From Candidatus Methylopumilus rimovensis (GTDB lineage: Bacteria > Pseudomonadota > Gammaproteobacteria > Burkholderiales > Methylophilaceae): DNA of 64,000 bases. Positions 59,449-64,000 of the stretch are shown here, in pieces. Where the stretch lies: NCBI RefSeq assembly GCF_006364615.1, contig NZ_CP040986.1, positions 434,001 through 498,000 of the forward strand, written 5' to 3'. Under the pieces are notes generated by a model. It saw only the letters and a list, made by a program, of their open reading frames with translations. It was not told where the DNA came from and did no database searches. The position numbers were made by a program, and so were the translations under genes. Position 1 is the first letter of the stretch. Each line of letters begins with the position of its first letter.

Positions 59449-61008
59449 TTATTCCCATTCAATGGTGGCAGGTGGTTTGCCTGAGACGTCATATACCACA
59501 CGATTAATGCCACGCACTTCATTGATTATACGATTGGATACTTTGCCTAATAAATCATAGGGCAACTCTGCCCAGTGTGCCGTCATAAAATCTGAGGTGA
59601 CAACGGCTCTTAATGCCACGACATATTCATAGGTTCTGCCATCGCCCATCACACCTACAGATTTCACAGGTAAAAAGACAGTAAACGCTTGTGAAGTTTT
59701 TTCATACCAACCTGAATGAATAAGTTCTTCTATAAAAATAGCATCCGCACGTCGAAGTAGATCTGCAAATTCTGATCTGACTTCCCCTAAGATGCGCACA
59801 CCTAAACCAGGACCAGGGAAGGGGTGACGATATACCATGGCATGAGGAAGACCTAATGCCACACCCAATTCACGCACCTCATCTTTAAAGAGTTCACGTA
59901 AAGGTTCTAAAAGTTTTAAGTTAAGCGTTTCTGGTAAGCCGCCGACATTGTGATGGCTTTTAATCGTATGTGCTTTTTTAGTTTTAGCGGATGCTGATTC
60001 AATGACATCAGGATAAATGGTACCTTGTGCTAACCATTTGGCTTTTGGAATTTTTTTAGCTTCCTGTTGAAATACTTCCACGAATTCACGACCAATAATT
60101 TTTCGTTTTTGTTCGGGATCCGTCACACCTTTTAAATCACTCAAAAATTTATCTGAGGCATCCACATGAACAACCTTCACACCTAAATTGTCATGAAACG
60201 TTTTCATAACTTGTGTCGCTTCATCTAAGCGAAGAAGGCCATTATCCACAAACACACAGGTGAGTTTGTTTCCAATCGCGAGATGAATGAGGGCTGCGGC
60301 AACCGATGAATCCACACCACCTGATAAGCCCAATATCACTTCATCATCTTTGACTGTCTCTCGAATATGTTTGATCGCTGTTTCAATGTAATTAGGCATG
60401 GTCCAACTCGGTTGACATGCACAAATGTGATTTACAAATTGTTTGAGCATGTTAAAGCCTTGTTTGGTATGGGTGACTTCCGGATGAAATTGCACACCAT
60501 AAAAATTTTTTGTTTCATGCATCATGCCAGCGATAGGTGTGGAAGCATTACTTGCAATCACTTTAAATTCAGGTGGTAATGCTGTCACTTTGTCGCCATG
60601 ACTCATCCATACATCAAGAAGCCCGTGACCTTCTGGATTTGTTTTATCTTGAATATTGTTAAGAAGCGGTGAGTGATTATGTGCTCTAATTTCAGCGTAA
60701 CCAAATTCACGCGAATGTGCATTTTCAACTTTACCACCCAGTTGCGCTGCCATGGTTTGCATACCATAACAAATCCCTAAGACTGGAATGCCAAGATCAA
60801 AAACAATCGGCGGGGCGATCGGTGTATCGGATTCATACACTGAATTAGGACCCCCTGACAAAATAATACCTTTCGGATTAAAGACTTTGATATCCTCTTC
60901 ACTCATATCATGTGAATGCAATTCTGAATACACATGCATTTCACGCACTCGACGCGCGATGAGTTGTGTGTATTGTGAACCAAAATCAAGAATCAGAATT
61001 TTATCCAT
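59449..61008 (-). CDS. guaA: GMP synthase (glutamine-hydrolysing)
   Basis: Amidates XMP to GMP. The class I glutaminase domain has catalytic Cys80 in GICYGMQ and [10 protein letters not shown]; the ATP pyrophosphatase domain has [12 protein letters not shown]; the C-terminal dimerisation domain includes [16 protein letters not shown]. Length 519 is normal. It lies 51 bp downstream of guaB; a terminator-like hairpin (61016-61040) sits between them. Confidence 0.98.
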   Translation of the reverse strand: MDKILILDFGSQYTQLIARRVREMHVYSELHSHDMSEEDIKVFNPKGIILSGGPNSVYESDTPIAPPIVFDLGIPVLGICYGMQTMAAQLGGKVENAHSREFGYAEIRAHNHSPLLNNIQDKTNPEGHGLLDVWMSHGDKVTALPPEFKVIASNASTPIAGMMHETKNFYGVQFHPEVTHTKQGFNMLKQFVNHICACQPSWTMPNYIETAIKHIRETVKDDEVILGLSGGVDSSVAAALIHLAIGNKLTCVFVDNGLLRLDEATQVMKTFHDNLGVKVVHVDASDKFLSDLKGVTDPEQKRKIIGREFVEVFQQEAKKIPKAKWLAQGTIYPDVIESASAKTKKAHTIKSHHNVGGLPETLNLKLLEPLRELFKDEVRELGVALGLPHAMVYRHPFPGPGLGVRILGEVRSEFADLLRRADAIFIEELIHSGWYEKTSQAFTVFLPVKSVGVMGDGRTYEYVVALRAVVTSDFMTAHWAELPYDLLGKVSNRIINEVRGINRVVYDVSGKPPATIEWE

Positions 61009-61015
61009 AGGATTT

Positions 61016-61040
61016 AAAAAGCCTCCCGAAAGAGAGGCTT
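61016..61040 (-). terminator. Terminator-like hairpin between guaB and guaA (possible attenuator)
   Basis: On the minus strand AAGCCTC-TCTTTCGG-GAGGCTT is followed by TTTAAATCC and then the guaA ATG at 61008. The 3' arm contains GGGAGG, the only Shine-Dalgarno-like sequence before guaA, 13 nt from its start, so the hairpin could both end transcripts and mask the ribosome-binding site. Confidence 0.6.
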
Positions 61041-61059
61041 GTCATTTTTTACTTTTAAA

Positions 61060-62520
61060 TTAATCCACACGGTAATTCGGTGCTTCTTTGGTGATTTGCA
61101 CATCATGCACATGTGATTCACGCATGCCTGCACTTGTGATTTGAACAAAGTTAGCTTTTGTTCGCATTTCATCAATGGTTCTCGCCCCCACATAACCCAT
61201 GGAAGCTCGAAGCCCCCCCATCAATTGGTGGATGACATTAATGACACTGCCTTTATAAGGGACACGTCCTTCAATACCTTCAGGGACTAATTTATCTGCA
61301 TTGTTTTCAGAGTCTTGGAAGTAACGATCGGATGAGCCTTTTTGCATCGCACCAATCGAACCCATCCCACGATAAGATTTATAAGATCTACCTTGGAAGA
61401 GTTCAACTTCACCCGGCGCTTCTTCAGTGCCTGCGAACATCGAACCTAACATCACAGAATGGGCACCTGCTGCAATCGCTTTGGCAACGTCGCCTGAGAA
61501 TCTGATACCACCATCACCAATGAATGGAATATTCAGTTTGGTTAATGCTTCAGCCACATTACTGATCGCGGATATTTGAGGAATGCCGACGCCTGCCACA
61601 ATACGTGTGGTACAAATAGAGCCTGGACCGATACCGACTTTCACACCATCTGCCCCTGCATCAACTAACGCTTTAGCGGCATCAGCGGTCGCAATATTGC
61701 CACCAATCACTTCAATATGTGGAAAATGTTTTTTAACCCAAGTGACGCGATCTAATACACCTTGCGCATGACCGTGCGCTGTATCCACCACAATCACATC
61801 CACACCCGCGTGTGCTAATAATTCGACGCGCGCTTCAGTACCTTCACCGACACCTACCGCAGCCCCTGCACAAAGTCGACCTTTATCGTCTTTACAAGCA
61901 AAAGGATGGTCCGATGATTTTTGAATATCTTTGACCGTGATGAGGCCTTTTAACGCATCATTTTTATCAATCACTAACACACGCTCTAAACGATGATGGT
62001 GAAGTAAACGAATCACTTCTTCTTTCGATTCACCTTCTTTGACTGTGACCAATCGATCACGTGGTGTCATGATATTTTTAATAGGCTGATCGAGATTGGT
62101 TTCAAAACGTAAATCTCGGTTAGTCACAATACCGACAATCTTGCCTTGATCTATCACAGGTAAACCTGAAATTTTATGAAGTTGCGTGAGTTGCATGACA
62201 TCGCGAACCGACATATTCGGTTCAATGGTAATGGGATCATTCACCACACCCGATTCAAAACGTTTCACACGTGAGACTTGATAAGCTTGTTCTTCGGGTG
62301 TCATATTTTTATGAATGATGCCAAGACCTCCTTCTTGCGCGAGCGCAATGGCTAACCTTGATTCTGTGACGGTATCCATCGCAGCGGAGACAATCGGAAT
62401 ATGAAGTTTAATTTTTTTTGTGAGTTGCGTCGTTAAATTAACTTCACGAGGCAATACTGTAGAATGAGCTGGCACGAGGAGCACATCATCGAAAGTGAGT
62501 GCTTGTTGTATTAAACGCAT
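61060..62520 (-). CDS. guaB: IMP dehydrogenase
   Basis: Oxidises IMP to XMP with NAD, the committed step to GTP. The barrel contains the catalytic cysteine in [17 protein letters not shown] and [15 protein letters not shown]; two CBS domains are inserted at about residues 95-205. Length 486 is typical. It precedes guaA; 68 bp upstream lies rnfH, also on the minus strand. Confidence 0.98.
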   Translation of the reverse strand: MRLIQQALTFDDVLLVPAHSTVLPREVNLTTQLTKKIKLHIPIVSAAMDTVTESRLAIALAQEGGLGIIHKNMTPEEQAYQVSRVKRFESGVVNDPITIEPNMSVRDVMQLTQLHKISGLPVIDQGKIVGIVTNRDLRFETNLDQPIKNIMTPRDRLVTVKEGESKEEVIRLLHHHRLERVLVIDKNDALKGLITVKDIQKSSDHPFACKDDKGRLCAGAAVGVGEGTEARVELLAHAGVDVIVVDTAHGHAQGVLDRVTWVKKHFPHIEVIGGNIATADAAKALVDAGADGVKVGIGPGSICTTRIVAGVGIPQISAISNVAEALTKLNIPFIGDGGIRFSGDVAKAIAAGAHSVMLGSMFAGTEEAPGEVELFQGRSYKSYRGMGSIGAMQKGSSDRYFQDSENNADKLVPEGIEGRVPYKGSVINVIHQLMGGLRASMGYVGARTIDEMRTKANFVQITSAGMRESHVHDVQITKEAPNYRVD

Positions 62521-62588
62521 CTTTTGATCCTTTGCGCAAAACGAAATTATACAGAAAAAGTCTCGTTATAGCTAAGAAATGCGAGCTT

Positions 62589-62900
62589 TTATGCGCTATC
62601 CCCACCTTTTTTCATGACTTTACCCTCAAGGGCACGTTGGCGTCGAATCTCTTTAGGGTCGGCAATCAGGGGGCGATAGATCTCAATGCGATCACGCTCA
62701 CGCATCACATGATCAAGTTGTGTCAATTTTCCAAAGATACCGATTTGATTCACACTCAAATCAATTTCTGGAAATTTTTTTGTAATACCTGAAAGTTTAA
62801 TGGCCTCTTCCGCAGTGATGCCTTGCTTAACTTTCACAGGGATAATGAGTTGTTTTTTTGGCAGCGCGTAAGCAACTTCAATCAAAATTTCGTTGGGCAT
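62589..62900 (-). CDS. rnfH: RnfH family ubiquitin-like protein
   Basis: A 103-residue beta-grasp protein of the RnfH/UPF0125 family, named from the rnf clusters of Rhodobacter but usually linked, as here, to ratA and smpB. Recognisable segments are ILIEVAYALPKKQLIIPVKV, the conserved IGIFGKL and the C-terminal IEIYRPLIADPKEIRRQRA. Molecular role is not established. It follows ratA by 21 bp. Confidence 0.9.
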   Translation of the reverse strand: MPNEILIEVAYALPKKQLIIPVKVKQGITAEEAIKLSGITKKFPEIDLSVNQIGIFGKLTQLDHVMRERDRIEIYRPLIADPKEIRRQRALEGKVMKKGGDSA

Positions 62901-62921
62901 AAAGCTACTTTTTTCTTTCAG

Positions 62922-63356
62922 TTATGTTGTATATATTTTATCAGCTTGGGACACAAAACCATCCACAAACGTATTGGCAATTTGACTGAATATGGGTGAA
63001 ATTAATTTATCTAAAATAAAATTTGAAAACTCGTAATGCAAATGAAATTCAATACTGCATGCTTCTTCATTGATTTTCGTAAAAATCCAATAACCTTCCA
63101 ATACTTTAAAAGGCCCATCGATCAATTTTAAATCAATACGATTTGGGTAATGTTTAGTATTTTGAGTGGTAAAGCTTTGATTCACCCCGCTATATTTAAT
63201 ATGGATAGAAGCTTTCGTAATTTCACTATTTCGTTCTAATACTTTTGTGCCGCCGCACCAAGGTAAAAATAGCGGATAGTCTTCAATGCGATCGACCAGG
63301 TTAAACATCCTCTCATCAGAGTGATTCACAATTACATTTTTTTTGACATCTGCCAT
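62922..63356 (-). CDS. ratA: RatA/Coq10 (START-like, SRPBCC) protein
   Basis: A 144-residue lipid-binding START-fold protein. Members have been described as ubiquinone-binding Coq10 homologues and, in E. coli, as the toxin RatA that blocks 70S formation. The conserved opening is MADVKKNVIVNHSDERMFNLV, then DYPLFLPWCGG; a terminal helix closes the pocket. The frame extends ten codons further upstream (63386), but the Met in MADVKK matches the family start. It is divergent from smpB. Confidence 0.88.
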   Translation of the reverse strand: MADVKKNVIVNHSDERMFNLVDRIEDYPLFLPWCGGTKVLERNSEITKASIHIKYSGVNQSFTTQNTKHYPNRIDLKLIDGPFKVLEGYWIFTKINEEACSIEFHLHYEFSNFILDKLISPIFSQIANTFVDGFVSQADKIYTT

Positions 63357-63410
63357 GGGCGAAATTCGAATTAGCGTAAAATACACATTTTAAAGGATTA
63401 GTTAGTTTCC

Positions 63411-63863
63411 ATGAGTATTGTTCAAAACAAAAAAGCCTTCCACGACTACTTCATCGAAGAAAAATATGAAGCGGGTATCGTATTAGAAGGATGGGAAGTG
63501 AAAGCCATTCGAGACAATCGTACCAACATCAAGGAAGCCTATGTCATTATCCAGCGAGGTGAAATTTATCTTATTGGCTGCCATATAACACCCATGGGTG
63601 CAGCTTCAACACACATTCGTCCTGATGCGATCCGCACCCGAAAACTTCTTCTGCATAACGAAGAAATCGCAAAGCTCATTGGTAAAGTTGAGCGTTCAGG
63701 TTATACCTTAGTACCTATTGATATGCACTTTAAAGGTGGGCGCATCAAAATCGAAATCGGTTTAGCCAAGGGTAAAAAACAATACGACAAACGAAATGCA
63801 GAAAAAGAGCGTGATTGGGAGCGGGATAAGGCAAGAATCATGCGGGCGGCTAACAAGAAGTAG
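63411..63863 (+). CDS. smpB: SsrA-binding protein SmpB
   Basis: Partner of tmRNA in trans-translation; delivers it to stalled ribosomes. The 150-residue protein shows the family blocks [36 protein letters not shown] and RSGYTLVPI, and a basic C-terminal tail ([15 protein letters not shown]). An AAAGGA ribosome-binding site lies before ATG 63411. Its RNA partner ssrA begins 20 bp after its stop. Confidence 0.98.
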   Translation: MSIVQNKKAFHDYFIEEKYEAGIVLEGWEVKAIRDNRTNIKEAYVIIQRGEIYLIGCHITPMGAASTHIRPDAIRTRKLLLHNEEIAKLIGKVERSGYTLVPIDMHFKGGRIKIEIGLAKGKKQYDKRNAEKERDWERDKARIMRAANKK

Positions 63864-63869
63864 TATAAT
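63864..63869 (+). promoter_or_regulatory. -10 element of ssrA
   Basis: A consensus TATAAT begins the base after the smpB stop codon and 14 bp before the mature tmRNA end. No convincing -35 is visible in the smpB 3' end. Confidence 0.6.
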
Positions 63870-63882
63870 GACGACTTGCTTT

Positions 63883-64000
63883 GGGGCTGACCCGGTTTCG
63901 ACGTGGGTTGCAAAGCAGGTGAGGGCATGTCGAGGCCTAGTTACCTCGTAAATCCATCTAGAAACAAGTATAGTCGCAAACGACGAAACTTACGCTCTAG
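63883..64000 (+). ncRNA. ssrA: tmRNA, 5' part (truncated by window edge)
   Basis: Starts GGGGCTGACCCGGTTTCGACG, the 5' acceptor-arm half of a one-piece tmRNA. The resume codon GCA is at 63976; the visible tag frame reads Ala-Asn-Asp-Glu-Thr-Tyr-Ala-Leu, the start of an ANDETYALAA-type degradation tag. The rest of the RNA lies beyond 64000. Confidence 0.95.

Noticed and set aside
62532-62541. Palindrome TTTGCGCAAA upstream of guaB as a PurR-like operator
   Set aside because: Only ten bases, with no extended match to a known purine operator and no second copy seen; too little to support a call.

Overview
The window is a chromosomal segment of a low-GC, gene-dense betaproteobacterium. Gene order (rpoE-rseABC-mucD-lepA-lepB-rnc-era-recO-pdxJ-acpS; smpB/ratA-rnfH-guaB-guaA), the birA-coaX pair and the 16S sequence fit a streamlined freshwater or marine member of the Methylophilaceae (Candidatus Methylopumilus / HTCC2181-like). 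That placement is inferred from reading the sequence, not from a search. Almost everything is recognisable core gene content; there is no prophage, CRISPR array, IS element or defence island.

Layout. 1-3729: envelope-stress operon (3' part of rpoE, rseA, rseB, rseC, mucD). 3840-10563: lepA, lepB, rnc, era, recO, pdxJ, acpS, tcdA, nearly all overlapping or within 25 bp. 10577-12539: htpG behind a textbook sigma-32 promoter. 12564-18277: a complete rrn operon whose first gene is initiator tRNA-fMet, followed by 16S, tRNA-Ile(GAT), tRNA-Ala(TGC), 23S, 5S and a terminator; boxA sites and RNase III processing stems are visible. 18298-21919: glnS (minus), birA-coaX. 21928-27691: pyruvate dehydrogenase operon aceE-aceF-lpdA (minus). 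27942-33654: M17 aminopeptidase, tRNA-Arg(CCT), then a small accessory patch (50-aa membrane peptide, porin, YkuK-like protein), rbgA, a methyltransferase and a secreted protein. 33665-39887: hrpA, a spermidine-synthase-like methyltransferase, a THUMP RNA methyltransferase and tpx. 40016-45844: dnaE, accA, tilS. 46052-51352: TonB-dependent receptor, zinc-ribbon membrane protein, MoxY/MoxX-type two-component pair and a candidate small RNA. 51401-56703: purT, truncated haemoglobin, rhlE-type helicase, typA. 56707-63356 (minus): ybiT, nitroreductase, greB, guaA, guaB, rnfH, ratA. 63411-64000: smpB and the 5' part of ssrA (tmRNA).

Functionally the window covers translation and ribosome assembly (lepA, era, rbgA, typA, ybiT, rnc, rRNA/tRNA, smpB-ssrA), protein quality control (mucD, htpG), central carbon entry (PDH) and GTP synthesis. 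The most interesting signals are regulatory: a 13-bp dyad shared by the promoter regions of the TonB receptor and the MoxY-like kinase, a codon-usage mosaic inside that receptor, tRNA-fMet heading the rrn operon, a terminator for tpx embedded in the coding sequence of the opposite-strand gene, an inverted repeat ahead of birA, and a terminator-like hairpin between guaB and guaA. I did not find a clearly new multi-gene system.
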